From Cliona cf. orientalis (lineage: Eukaryota; Porifera; Demospongiae; Clionaida; Clionaidae), in NCBI GenBank assembly GCA_963930775.1, contig OZ005693.1, positions 310,001 to 374,000 of the forward strand: a stretch of DNA of 64,000 bases. Direction: 5' to 3'. Shown here piece after piece: positions 22,399-34,625 of the stretch. The notes under the pieces were generated by a model, which was not told where the DNA came from, did no database searches, and worked only from the letters and a program-made list of their open reading frames with translations. The position numbers and the translations under genes are program-made. Within the stretch, counting starts at the first letter, position 1; every line of letters starts with the position of its first letter.

Positions 22399-25300
22399 AT
22401 GCGAGTTGGTCTCTACCTCGCTATCCTTCTATCCGTACTGCGGTGGCCGCTGAATCTCCGGCCTCTATGTGTCGCTGGAGGGCAGCCGACCCCACAGACG
22501 ACTAGCCTCACGGTCGAGTATACTCTGATAATAGCTAACTCTCCAGACTGTGAGCTTTCTCTGGTTGATAATTTCCCAGTAAGAGTTCAGTACAGGACGA
22601 TAATGACTGGCGGTGATGGAGGACGAAACAATAGCGTCAGCCAATGGATGGACTCTCCTAGGATGCCAGGTACCTACATGTACCTGCATATTAAACTAAT
22701 ATCAATAGTGTACAAACAGGAATTACTAACTCGACTGGTTGTGAGGCTATGTTGAATTCATCAGCTAGTAATTTGCCAGTCCATGTCGCAGTGAGGTCTT
22801 ATAGTCTACAGTTTCCAAGTGATATTGATCACATCAATGCTAGTCAGAGAATTCAACTTCGTCTGGTCCAATCAGATCACAGAGGAGGATTCTGTGACTG
22901 TTGGGCTGTCTCTAACTTAAGGCTAACCTTGGTGGAATCCAGCAGCACCAATATTTCCTTAAAGTAAGACCAACTCCTCCTAGCTGCCTAAGTCATATGC
23001 ATGCCGTTAGAATCACTATTATAATATTATGTATAGTAATAGTGAAGCTTGTGCCACAAGTGGAGCAGAATTTTCCAGTTTATCAACCTTCCTTGGAGAT
23101 TTTGGAATAAATCAAAGAGATTTGATGACTTGCACAAGTCCATCAGACTCTTTAGATCCTTTCCTTCTTGGTTTTTGTCAAGGTAGTGCGAGTGTTCCTC
23201 GAGAGTTTGTCTCAGTTGAGCTTGGTGCTGAGACCCAGTCACAGTGTGAGAATACTGCAGCTGTGGTGGACACTGGCAGACCTACTCCTCTAATGGGAGA
23301 CCAATGTGACTCAATGCCTCATCTGTGAGTTTACTTTGCATGGATCATTAAATAATCTTGCCTCCATGCCCGCTATAGACCTGCTTGTGTTTAAATGCTG
23401 CTAGCTATAGCTGTTGAATAATAATATAGTTGTAATGTATTTATTATGCACAGGGAAGTAAGATTTTCTCTCCGACTTGGTGGTACAGAAACAGGAAACA
23501 CTCTGAATTCATTCGATGAAGGAGTGGAGTTTTCATTTCGAAACTTGAACAGCAGTAGGAGAGAATGGATCCCACTGATGTTCTTCACATCAAGAGATCC
23601 AAGTGGTCGAGATATAAGAATTAACATTGGGGACATTTCCGATGATCGAGTCCAAATTCGAGGCTACAGTGTGCTTTATAACAGCACTATCACTAATGAT
23701 GCCAGTAGACCACTGGATGTTACTCTGAGTATATGTGGCAGTGAGATCGTCCAAAGTAATGGAATTTTCAATCATATCCAGTTCCGATGGTTGCAGACAG
23801 CCAGACATATTGCTGACCCAAATAGGGATAGAGTTCTTCTAGATGATGTTGAAATACATTCATGTTTGATTAAAAAACACCGGATCTTCATGGATGATTT
23901 CAATAACCAAACTACCTTAGAGTAAGTGCATAATAGATAGACGGTCTACTATATTATTAATTTTATAATTAGTTCTTACTAATAATTATGCATACTCATA
24001 TTATTATCTGCTTACTAAATCAATATTATTCAACCAGCTCCACAAGATGGACTGGGATTCGTTATGTATCATTGCAGTGTGAAAATGAGCTTGATTGCCG
24101 ACTTCAGTTTGGTATGGAGGCACCTACGTTTACTCCATTCATCATTATCAGCAGCCGAGGGATATCCACTGTCCCGCTGACTCTTAGCATCCCGATGATA
24201 TCCACTACAACAGCTACTGGTGCTATAGCTACTGAGATATCAACAACAGCAGAGGTGGTCGATACTCAGTCTCAGACTGTTGCTATGGCTACCAATGAAA
24301 TGTCAACAAGTGCAGAGGTTCTGGAGGACAACATTCTAGAATATGTTAGAGAAACTCCGACATTTAACCGCATCCGTGCTCTGGTGAGTGTAGTGGGTGG
24401 TATGTACCTGTACATATACAGTTCAGTTGACAGTATAATAAAAATTATATGACATTGTAGATTCTAAATGGATCTTTGACAGCAGCACTGATGAGCCTGA
24501 ACACAGACATAATACAGAGCCCTACTGTATACAGCGAGGGTGAGTCTGAGGATCCTGCAGCAACTGTCTACCTCCTCAGTGCCACTGTTAATGAGCTGGG
24601 AAACCAGACAGTTGAACCAAACACTAGTCAGGTATGTGTGTGGTTATAGTGGAGAATATACATCTTCTTTACTCAATTATCATGTGTTTTCTTCTCTGCA
24701 TTATTAAAAAATTAATATGAAGATATTTTTGTCAGTAGCAAGTGGAATTTTGGACATTGCTCAAAGGCGGCTGCTGGCTGCAGCTGGAAGGGAACCAGAT
24801 GTAAAGAGAGCATGGTTAATCCACATGGTGCACTGTGGCCATACACTAATGATAATATTTCCTAATTATTGTATAGTCGTTAGAACTCCAGTACCTAGCT
24901 GGAAGCACCCTGCTCCAGACTGTGGATGAATTTGCTATCAACAATCACAACACATCATCTCCTCCAGTCACCAGTGACAATATCGGTATGCTAGTAGCCT
25001 TCAGTCATGTGACATGTGTGAGACAGCGTGAATATGAGTGATTATAATAATTATTACATAGGGAAAAATTTTCTACATATTAATATTTCATTATAATTTT
25101 TACAATAAACAAGTACAAGACTGTGGTATTCGACATAATATGCTGTAACTCTGAAAAATAAGTGTAGGAAAGCTCATGTTTTGGCCAGCATGACATACAT
25201 AAGGAAATCTTAGTCAGGGCCGTAGGAGCCACAACGGCCGCAACGGCCATGGCCGTTCAAGTTTTTTTGGCCTGACATACAAATATAGGTTGGCGTGGAC

Positions 25301-26161
25301 GAGAGTACTCATGGTTGCGTGCGTAGAAGGATCAGTGAACCAGCTCATGGCTGTAACTCCACCGTAAACCTACCTACAAATCCCTCACCGACTACTGGCA
25401 TTGTCTAAAAGGCCTTTTGGAAAGACGACGGTCGCCTATCGCCCTTATAGTCCTCTGAAGTGTTTGAGGTTTAGTATGGAAGCCGAGAAGGGCAATTTCG
25501 TTCGATTCCGCATCCCGCAACCCGCATCCCGCACCGTGCGGGATGCGGGATGCGGGATGCGGAGCTCCGCATCCCGCATCCCGCATCCCGCAAAGTAAAC
25601 TTTTATATAATACTCTGTGAGTGTCCAGCTATAACGTATGGCGGATAGCTATAGCTGGTCAAATTTATCGATGAGAGCTACGGTTTTGTGCTGGAGCTAC
25701 GAAGGTCCATTAATAATATTAGTGGCGATTAATGCCTCTATAGCATTAAGTATTGTCACGATACAGGACGGCCATTCAGAGGGGCGTGGCTAAAAGATCG
25801 TGAAGGCACAGCTAACTTTTCAGTGCTGTATCTACATGAAAGTGATCGATAATCACTACTATAGCTATAGCTAATATCATCCAGCAGACGGCGTAGCTAT
25901 ACTTGAGGTGTCTAGTCCATGCATGCTTTCTGCCTGGGCCCGAGGTCTGTATCGATTAATTACGTCATCAGTTTATCGTTGGCGCAGGCCACGCCCTTGG
26001 CTTACTAGATACTAGACTATTACGTAGTTTAGCCTACTTGCTGTCACAGTGTCAGCCCCAAACATGATGTACAGCATGTACAGCAATGACTAATCTGAAG
26101 TTTATACTCAAATATAACTGTTACACTAGCTAGCTAGCTAGCTAGCTAGCTCGAGCTTGAG

Positions 26162-26195
<34 letters not shown>

Positions 26196-26203
26196 CTCCG
26201 CAA

Positions 26204-26237
<34 letters not shown>

Positions 26238-26238
26238 A

Positions 26239-26272
<34 letters not shown>

Positions 26273-29200
26273 CTTAAGCTCGAGCTAGCTAGTGTATATA
26301 TATATCTGACTTCAGGAGTATAAACTTCAGACGGTCATATTGCTGTAGCTAGCTATAAGCTAGTGGTTGGGCTGACAGCAAGTAGGCTTAGTAATTAATA
26401 AGCGATAAACAGATGACGTAATCGCCGATACAGACCTCTGGTCAGGGCAGAAAGCATAGACTAGACACCTCAAGTAGCTACGCCGTCTGCTGGATGATAG
26501 ATATATAGCTAGCTATAGTAGTGATTATCGATCACTTTCATGTAGATTCTAGCACTGAAAAGTTAGCTGTGCCTTCACGATCTTTTAGCCACGCCCCTCT
26601 GAATGGCCGTCCTGTATCGTGACAATACTTAATGCTATAGAGGCATTAATCGCCACTAATATTATTAATGGACCTTCGTAGCTCCAGCACAAAACCGTAG
26701 CTCTCATCGATAAATTTGACCAGCTATAGCTATCCGCCATACGTTATAGCTGGACACTCACAGAGTATTATATAAAAGTTAACCTTGCGGGATGCGGAGC
26801 TCCGCATCCCGCAAGGTTAACTTTTATAGCTTTTATATAGCTTTTATTACATTTATAGCTCCAGCACAAAACAGTATAGCTCTCATCGATAAATTTAACC
26901 AGCTATAGCTATCCGCCATACGTTATAGCTGGACACTCACAGAGCATTATATAAAAGTTAACTTTGCGGGATGCGGGATGCGGGATGCGGAGCTCCGCAT
27001 CCCGCATCCCGCATCCCGCAAGGTGCGGGATGCGGGTTGCGGGTTGCGGGTTGCGGAATCGAACGAAATTGCCCTTCTCGGCTTCCATAGTTTAGAGCTT
27101 CGGCGCTTTGCGCACATGCATATTGGCATTGCGCGTGGGAGTCAATTAAAGATGGACGTGGTCTAGTTTTTGCGCGTGCCCACTGATCGACTTAACCGTT
27201 CAAGTACAAACTTGCTTCCTACGGGCCTGATCACATCAATATCCACAATAATCAGTCGCCTACTTTAATTAATGGTTCTAATAATATCATGCATGCACTT
27301 GTACAGTTTTTCGTGTTGAAGAGTTGTCAGTAAATGGAACTGGTGCAGTATCACTCTCTCCCATACAAGGAGAAAATGCTGAGATCATTATTCCAATAAG
27401 AGAAGTGTTGGTAGGCCTTGAAAGTGGAGCAGAGGTTAGGATGGCTGCTCTACTCTTCAGAAACATGTCAGGACTACTACCAGACAGCACTGACTATGAG
27501 GACAGGTAGCTAACAGCTGGAGTGTGGGAGTGAGGGGGAGAGAGAGTGCTATCATACAGCTTGCTACCTCTCATTGCATGTGTGCATGATAACGTAGGAG
27601 TCAGTGTTTTTGTGATTGTTTGTAGGTCTCTAGCTATGTAAAGAATTTTTATTCATTTCATGCATGGTATGGATAATAATTATAACTAACTACCGGTTGT
27701 AGGTACAAGACTGTGGTATTCGACATATGCTCTACAGTGACTATAATAATATCACTGGACCAAAACTAAGATTTCTTTATTTATGTCGTGCTTACTGATT
27801 GCAAATCATAGAGCTTCCCTACACATGTTTGTTTGAAGATAGGGCAGATTCTGAAATGTGTAGAAGTTCTTCCCTATCCTACACATCTCCTTACATGCGT
27901 GAAATCCATAATTGTTTTTGTCTAGTGTATAGTTTACAGAGTATATAGCTACAATAATAATATTATAGAACTTCAAAGACTTGCATACACACATCAGTCA
28001 TGTACCTTATCTATCCAAATGTAGCAACACGGATGACCAGCTTGTATTTCGTTTGGCCTCTCCAGTCATCTCTGCCAGTTTCCAGTGTGATACTTGTACC
28101 ACATCCAACCTCTCCACTCCAGTGCAAGTTACATTCAAACACACTGAATATGATCAGGTTAGTCCGTATGCTAGTGAATAATCTACAACTTAATTTTAAT
28201 ATTATTGTTAGATTCTTTTGGGAGACAACTTTGATGGCTTGGTGAAGTGTGTATTTTGGCAATTTGATGAACCGTGAGTATAAAATTTTTAATAATCAGT
28301 AGGCCCAGTTAAACATGTGCATGCCCCCTAGGGATCGGTCTGGAGCCATCCTCTTCCCAGGGCAGTGGTCTGAGGATGGCTGTGAGACAAACTTCAACTC
28401 CACCATGACTGTCTGCAAGTGCAACCATCTCACTCACTTTGCCATCTTGCTCAGTGCTCGACCTCTTGACCTCTCGCAAACAAAAATCTTATCCTTACAG
28501 ATTATTGGATACATTGGAGTATCCATCTCACTGGTTGCCATGGCAGCAACTGTGTTTATATTCCTTTTCTTGGAATGCAAAATTAACACTAACATTTCCA
28601 AAAAGAGACCTCTTGTTACGATGCGTAACTACATTCACATTCAACTGTGTGTGACGCTGGCCATTGCTCAGATTATCTTTGTGGCTGGAATTGAGCCTCG
28701 TTTGGGGGAGGGGCATTTGGTGGGTGGAGTCCCAGTTGGCTGTCGATTGGTGGCTGTTCTCCTCCACTACTGGTTCCTAGTCTCCTTCATGTGGATGCTG
28801 ATGGAGGGCGTGGTCCTCTATGTTGCACTGGTCAGGGTCTTCATCAGTCATCATGCTAGATACACTGCAACCTTCACCATTGCCAGCTACGGTAAGTGTG
28901 AAACACTAAACTGAGAAGAATTATCTCCCATAGCTACACTGATTCCTCCAGGTTTGCCTCTGCTCTATGTCGGTGGTCTCACAGTACCTCTGGGCTTTGC
29001 TAAGAGTGAGGAGATGAGAAAGTATCAAAACTATGATTATGGCTACGAGCAGGCGTACGTTTGTTCTTCACTTCATGTTTGATATCTACTACTCGTATAA
29101 TTATTGCATATCCAGCTGCTATCTGAATCCCGCCAGCTCATTTATTTGGTCACTAATTCTCCCAGTGATTCTGATCCTATTGGCTAACATTGGTTACTTT

Positions 29201-29760
29201 ATAATGACCCTTGTTATCAAGTATAAAAACCAGAACCAAACTGAGAAGCACAAAGAAAAATCCAAGCAAGTTTGGTAAGGTTTTGCTACGATGATTCAGA
29301 GAATCTGATATTAAATTTAAAAGAAAAACCATAATTTTTAAGGAATTGGTTGAAGGCCTCTATCTCTCTGGCTGTGGTGATGGGCATTACTTGGATCATT
29401 GGAGTTCTAGTGATTGAAGTAGAAGAGCTCTTTGCCCTTGCTTACATCTTCACCATCTTTGTGGCCTTCCAAGGTCTCTTCATCTTTGTCATCTTTGTCC
29501 TGCTCTCAAAGCAGGTGAGGGAGAGCTATGCTAAATGGTGGAAGGCTACGGTCTCTGAGTCTGATTATCTCAGCAAATACTTTGGACGAACAAACCTTAC
29601 CTCCACACTGGTCAGTGACTTATATCATTGTGATGTAATAGAGCTAGCCTAATGATTTTATCCATTTAATTAGACCTCTCAGGGTATTGTATCTTCTTCT
29701 CTGAAATCACCAGAAGCCAATGGTGAAAAGATCGAGTTATCTCAAAGTGAAAATAATTAA
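22399..29760 (+). CDS. R5: adhesion GPCR, intact, short-ectodomain subclass
   Basis: Sixteen exons: 22399-22669, 22720-22963, 23037-23324, 23454-23921, 24038-24383, 24461-24631, 24723-24800, 24877-24985, 27307-27505, 28025-28157, 28212-28273, 28332-28891, 28952-29054, 29116-29274, 29343-29610, 29674-29760. They total 3546 nt, an exact 1182 codons. The start ATG (MRVGLYLAILLSVLRW) is chosen because it is in frame in R6 too, whereas the upstream ATG is not. Domains: FCDCWAV module, CQGSASVPREF region, reelin-like module (FRWLQTARH to LLDDVEIH), Ser/Thr-rich stalk, GAIN, GPS with predicted cleavage Leu823/Thr824, 7TM, shortened tail ending SENN. It lacks the second FCDCWAV module. Intron 24986-27306 carries a 1.6-kb foldback element. 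This is the only complete copy in the window without a visible break. Confidence 0.92.
25475..27089. mobile_element. 1.6-kb foldback element built on GCGGGAT heptamers, in R5 intron
   Basis: The termini TATGGAAGCCGAGAAGGGCA and complement, with the 6-bp duplication GTTTAG (25469-25474, 27090-27095), define the element. Arms of several hundred bp are inverted: GGCGTGGCTAAAAGATCGTG near 25785 against its complement near 26570-26600. Heptamer arrays (GCGGGAT)n/(ATCCCGC)n sit near both ends and at the centre (about 26160-26275). The right arm has an extra direct duplication at about 26820-26960. No transposase ORF; the translated heptamer frames are artefacts. Confidence 0.85.
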
Positions 29761-29928
29761 TTATCAAAAATAGTAGATGATAGATCAGCAATTTTAGCTA
29801 AAAACTTTTAATACATCACCTCAAATAATATCATTGTATAATTATTATGATTTTGTGTAATTATCAATACACAATATCACATCTATCTAAGTATCATCAT
29901 TGTTTGCCACACAACCATCAAAGTCATT

Positions 29929-29992
29929 GGAAAGGGTCGTCAAAGTGATACGATTCGCGCGTGCAAAATCTGGGCATGCGCAATAGATCAGC
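29929..29992 (+). promoter_or_regulatory. Relic receptor promoter with no gene attached
   Basis: GGAAAGGGTCGTCAAAGTGA, CGATTCGCGCGTGCAAAATC and GGGCATGCGCAATAG (29972 onward) form the R2/R3-type promoter block. No signal-peptide exon of that type follows: R6, with an R5-type promoter at 30354-30408, begins instead. It probably marks a deleted receptor copy. Confidence 0.55.
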
Positions 29993-30353
29993 ATCAGTAA
30001 GACAATAATCATTAGACTGCATAGCTGCCCATTATCGCTAATTTCTGTGGTTCATGATCAATTTACACGACTCAGTGGAAAGAACAACGTTCTCCTTCAG
30101 TGTCACCTTCATTCCCACTCCCCCTGTTGCTATGGATACAGTAGCTTGTGTTAATCCCCGTGTACATAATTCCTTGTCTACTGACAAGAAAACTGAAGGC
30201 AACAGATTATAATATCACATGTCATAATATTACTCAGGGCCTGAACTGTAACTGAAAAAGATAAATCCTATTATTGTTAATTAGATTATTTGTGTCATAA
30301 TATCATTGTCATGATTATGATCATGCCTGAATTTTATATGATTGTACAAAATG

Positions 30354-30408
30354 GAAAGGGTCGACAAGGTTCCGGCACAACTTTCGTTTGCGCATGCGCG
30401 TTGAGAAA
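30354..30408 (+). promoter_or_regulatory. Promoter block of R6
   Basis: GAAAGGGTCGACAAGGTTCC is followed by TGCGCATGCGCG (30389-30400), 60-70 bp before the conserved start codon. Same variant as R5. Confidence 0.58.
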
Positions 30409-32877
30409 ATAGACCGATAAAAACACAGTATGGTTTGTGGGATTTCATTCCAGCACATCATGCGAGTTGGTCTCTACTACTTCGCTTGCCTCCTGTCCGT
30501 ACTGCGGTGGCCGCTGAATCTCCAGCGTCTGTGTGTCGCTGAAGGGCAGCCCACCACACAGACAAATCGCCTCACGGTCGAGTATACTCTAAATATAGTT
30601 AACTCTCCAGACTGCGAGCCTTCTCTGGTTGACAATTTCCCAGTAAGAGTTCAATACAGGACGATAATGACTAGCGGTGATGGAGGGCAAAATAATAGTA
30701 GGGTCAGTGAATGGATGGACTATACTAACGTGCCAGGTATACATGTGCTAGCTATAACATGTGCTCATGATCAGTACTGTAATTAGCTATTTGTATTGAA
30801 ACAGAAATAATTGCTAACTCGATTGGTTGTGAGGCTAACTTGAATTCATCAGCTAGTAATTTGCCAGTCCATGTCACAGTGAGATCTTATAGTCTACTGT
30901 TGCCAAGTGACGTTGATCACATCAATGCTGGTCAGAGAGTTCAACTTCGTCTGGTCCAATCAGATCACAGAGGAGGATTCTGCGACTGTTGGGCTATCTC
31001 CAACCTCACAGTATTAAATCTAGGAGCTACTTCAATGTAAGTAGAAAATTAACAATATTATTGCTGTTAATAAATTGCATTGTAATATTAAGTTTTTTTT
31101 TACTCAGACAGCCATGTGATTCAAGTGGGATGAATTACACAAGTTTGTCAGATTTTCTTGGAGATTTTGCACTTGATAATAATAGTAGTATACTTGAATG
31201 TATGGACCAAGAAAAAATATCTGCTGATCCTTCATCATTTCTTGGTTTTTGTCGAGGTAGTGCGAGTGTTCCTCGAGGGTTTGTCTCAGTTGAGCTTGGT
31301 GCTGAGACCCAGTCACAGTGTGAGAATACTGCAGCTGTGGTGGACACTGGCAGACCTACTCCTCTAATGGGAGACCAATGTGACTCAATGCCTCATCTGT
31401 GAGCAACAGCAAGAAATACCTTAATGCATGATACTGCACTAATTTTTGTATATATAGGATAGTAAACTTTGATATAATGTTTGTTGGCGGTGGACTGAGA
31501 GGACCAAGCGTGGACTCATTTGATGAAGGGGTGGAGTTTGGATTTCAAATCCTAAACAGTGGCAGGGAATGGATTCCTTTAGCATTCTATTCATTTCATA
31601 TTATTCGTGATGAGCAAATCAAAATTGGACCAGAGTTGATGCTCAATGATAATATCATTGTCATACGAGGATACAGTGTGCCTATCTACATTGTGGGCAC
31701 ACACAGAGCTGAGTTGAAGCTGTGTGGCAGTGAGATCATTCAGGTGGCTACAGACTGTTGTTACAGACAGCGCTCGTAATAGAGATATAGTCTATTTAGA
31801 TAATGTTGCAATCAGCATTAACTTTCCTGAAGGACATAATACAACGTTACTTGATGATGACTTCAATGATGAGATGATGATAAAGTAGGTTATTATTATC
31901 TGCTTACTTTTAATGCATACTTACATAACCAACCAGCTCAACAAGATGGACTGGGATTCGTCGTGTAACATTGCAGTATGAAAATGGGCTTGATTGCCGA
32001 CTTCAGTTTGGTATGGAGGCACCTTCGTTTACTCCACTCAGTGTTAACACATTCACCCAGTTCACCATCATCAGCCGAGGGATATCCACTGTCCCCCTGA
32101 CTCTTAATAATTATTTCCCAACAATGTCCACTACAACAACTACTGTTGCTATGGCCACCACTGAAATGAATACTATCAACTACTACAACAAGTGCAGAGG
32201 TTCTGGAGGGCAATATTCTAAAATATATTATTAGGGAGACTTCGATATTTAACCGCATCCATGCTCTGGTGAGTGTGCATATTATAATAATAATGTACCT
32301 GACATGTACATACAGTTCAGTTGATAGTATAATAATTATGACATTGTAGATTCTAAATGGATCTTTGACAGCAGCACTGATGAACCTAAACACAGATATA
32401 ATACAGAGCCCTACTGTATACAGCGAGGGTGAGCCCGAGGTTCTTGCAGCAACAGTCTACCTCCTCAGTGCCGCTGTTAATGAGCTGGGAAACCAGACAG
32501 TTGAACCAGTCATCAGTCAGGTATGTGTGTAGGTGTAATGGAGAATATTTACATCCTCTTTACTCAATAATTATCATGTGTTTTCTCTTTGCATTAACAA
32601 AAATATGAAGATATTTTTGTCAGTAGCAAGTGGAGTTTTGGACATTGCTCAAAGGCGGCTGCAGGCTGCAGCTGGAAGGGAACCATACACTAATGATAAT
32701 TATTATTGCCCAATTATTGTATAATAGTCTTTAGAGCTCCAGTACCTAGCTGGTAGCACCCTGCTCCAAACTGTGGATGAATTTGCTCTCAACAATCACA
32801 ACACATCATCTCCTCCAGTCACCAGTGACAATATTGGTATGACAGTCATGTGACATAATAATATGTATGAGACAGTG

Positions 32878-33149
32878 TAGCCTCGTTCCCAGGCCCTTCA
32901 AGAGGAGGAGGAGAAAGGGCCTGGTACACACTGCACGCGCATGCGCCGGGGTCTCCATAGCGACCGGTCGCGTTACCATAGTGATCGCTCGCGGGTTCTG
33001 CATGACGTACAGTTCTACGGGTGATAAACGGAGAGTATACGATAGTATCCGATTACCCCACATTTTTCTGGGGTCCCCCGGCGCATGCGCGTGCAATGTG
33101 TACCAGGCCCTTTCTCCTCCTCCTCTTGAAGGGCCTGGGAACGAGGCTA
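32878..33149. mobile_element. 272-bp palindromic MITE in R6 intron
   Basis: TAGCCTCGTTCCCAGGCCCT is inverted at the other end, and complementarity continues for about 70 bp through the AGGAGGAGGAGAAAGGGCCT and GCGCATGCGCCGG blocks. The terminal TA on each side may be a TA target duplication. The arms are nearly perfect, so the insertion is young. Non-coding; the reading frames over it are by-products of the inverted arms. Confidence 0.85.
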
Positions 33150-33724
33150 GAGACAGTGTGGATGTGAGTGATTACAAGATACGGATCTAATAAGTATCAA
33201 TTAATCCTGATCACATCAACATCCACAATAATCAGTCACCTATACTTTTATTAATGGTTCTAATAATACCATGCATGCACTTCTTCAGTTTTTCATGTTG
33301 AAGAGTTGTCAGTAAATGGAACTAGTGCAGTATCACTTTCTCCCATTCAAGGAGAAAATGCTGAAATCATTAATCCAATAAGAGAAGTGTTGGCAGGCCT
33401 TGAAAGTGGAGCAGAGGTTAGGATGGCTGCTCTACTCTCCAGAAACATGTCAGGACTACTACCAGACAGCACTGACTATGAGGACAGGTAGCTAATAGCT
33501 GGAGTGTGGGAGCGAGAGGGAGAGAGAGTGTTTTCATACAGCCTGCTATGTCTTTGTTTTTACTCTGCAAAGCTATACTAGAGCATACCGCTGTCTTCTA
33601 AAACATTATATTTACAACCGGTAGTTATCCATACCATGCATGTATGTCAACTGAATAACAGTTCTTTAGTTAGAGAACTACAAACAATAATATTAATTAA
33701 TTAATCATGGACATGTAATGGGAG

Positions 33725-34625
33725 GTAGAGTAAGAGATTGATCCTCGGACGACAGTAATGCTCGGACACTCTGCCGGGCGTTAAAGAGGGGGTGTGGTCT
33801 GGACTAAGCCTTCACCAGATAGGGCCTGGGTCTAGCATCAACATACATCAGAACCAGATGTGTACCTTCGCTACCTTCGGAGCTAGAGCCGCTCAAAGGC
33901 GACGTCCGATTTCATCAAACCTCGGACAAAAGTGTCTGTTTTCGGATCACTCGAAGGAGCGTCTGGGAGTTGGGTTCGCAGACCTTGGCTGGACTTCCGA
34001 ATTCTATCCGCATGGAGTCCCAGCCCTAATCCGCCTTGACTAGCCTTCTACGCCAGGTTTTGTAGACCTTACTCCAACAACTGGCTGAAAATTTTCGAAT
34101 ATTTCGGACAGACACTATTCTAGTGCAACTCTGCGCGGGGTCCAAAGGTGCTTTATTTAGAATTCCCGCCACCTGGGCGTGGTTTACTTGCATTGTGATT
34201 GCTGGCGTCGAGCGATATCGTGGTCTAGGACATTGCATATTCTCCAGCCTATCCGAAAATTTCAGCCAATTATTGGAGTAAGGTCTATAAAACCTGACCT
34301 AGAAGGCTAGTCAAGGAGTCTTACGGCTGGGACTCCACGCGGATAGAATGCGGAGGTCCTGCTACGATCTCCGAACCCAACCCCCAGACGCTCCTTCGAG
34401 CGATCCGAAAACAGACACTTTTGTCCGAGGTTTGATGAAATCGGACGTCGCCTTTGAGAGGCTCTAGCTTCGAAGGTAGCGAAGGTACACATCCGGTTCT
34501 GATGTATGTTGATGCTAGGCCTAGGCCCTACCTGGTGAAGGCTTAATCCAGACCACGCCCCCTCTTTAACGCCCGCTAGAGCGTCCGAAAATTGCTGTCG
34601 TCCGAGGATCAATCTCTTACTCTAC
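33725..34625. mobile_element. 901-bp foldback element in R6 intron
   Basis: GTAGAGTAAGAGATTGATCC and its complement form the ends. The arms stay paired for several hundred bp (CTTCACCAG, GACGTCCGATTTCATCAAAC and CGAAGGAGCGTCTGG blocks all recur inverted), with an unpaired centre near 34080-34260. It separates the R5-like and R2-like parts of R6. No ORF of note. Confidence 0.82.

Noticed and set aside
25190-25290. Possible hAT end (CAGGGCCGTAGGAGCC) in the R5 intron
   Set aside because: Only one end is seen and no target duplication or partner terminus could be found.
26160-26280. CRISPR-like or coding repeat at the GCGGGAT arrays
   Set aside because: Pure heptamer repeats without spacers in a eukaryotic palindrome; the translated frames at 25392-25598 and 26947-27166 are repeat artefacts.
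27700-27740. Short direct repeat GTACAAGACTGTGGTATTCG at 25113 and 27703 flanking the R5 foldback
   Set aside because: Too far from the element's clear GTTTAG borders to be its target duplication; probably a small separate duplication.
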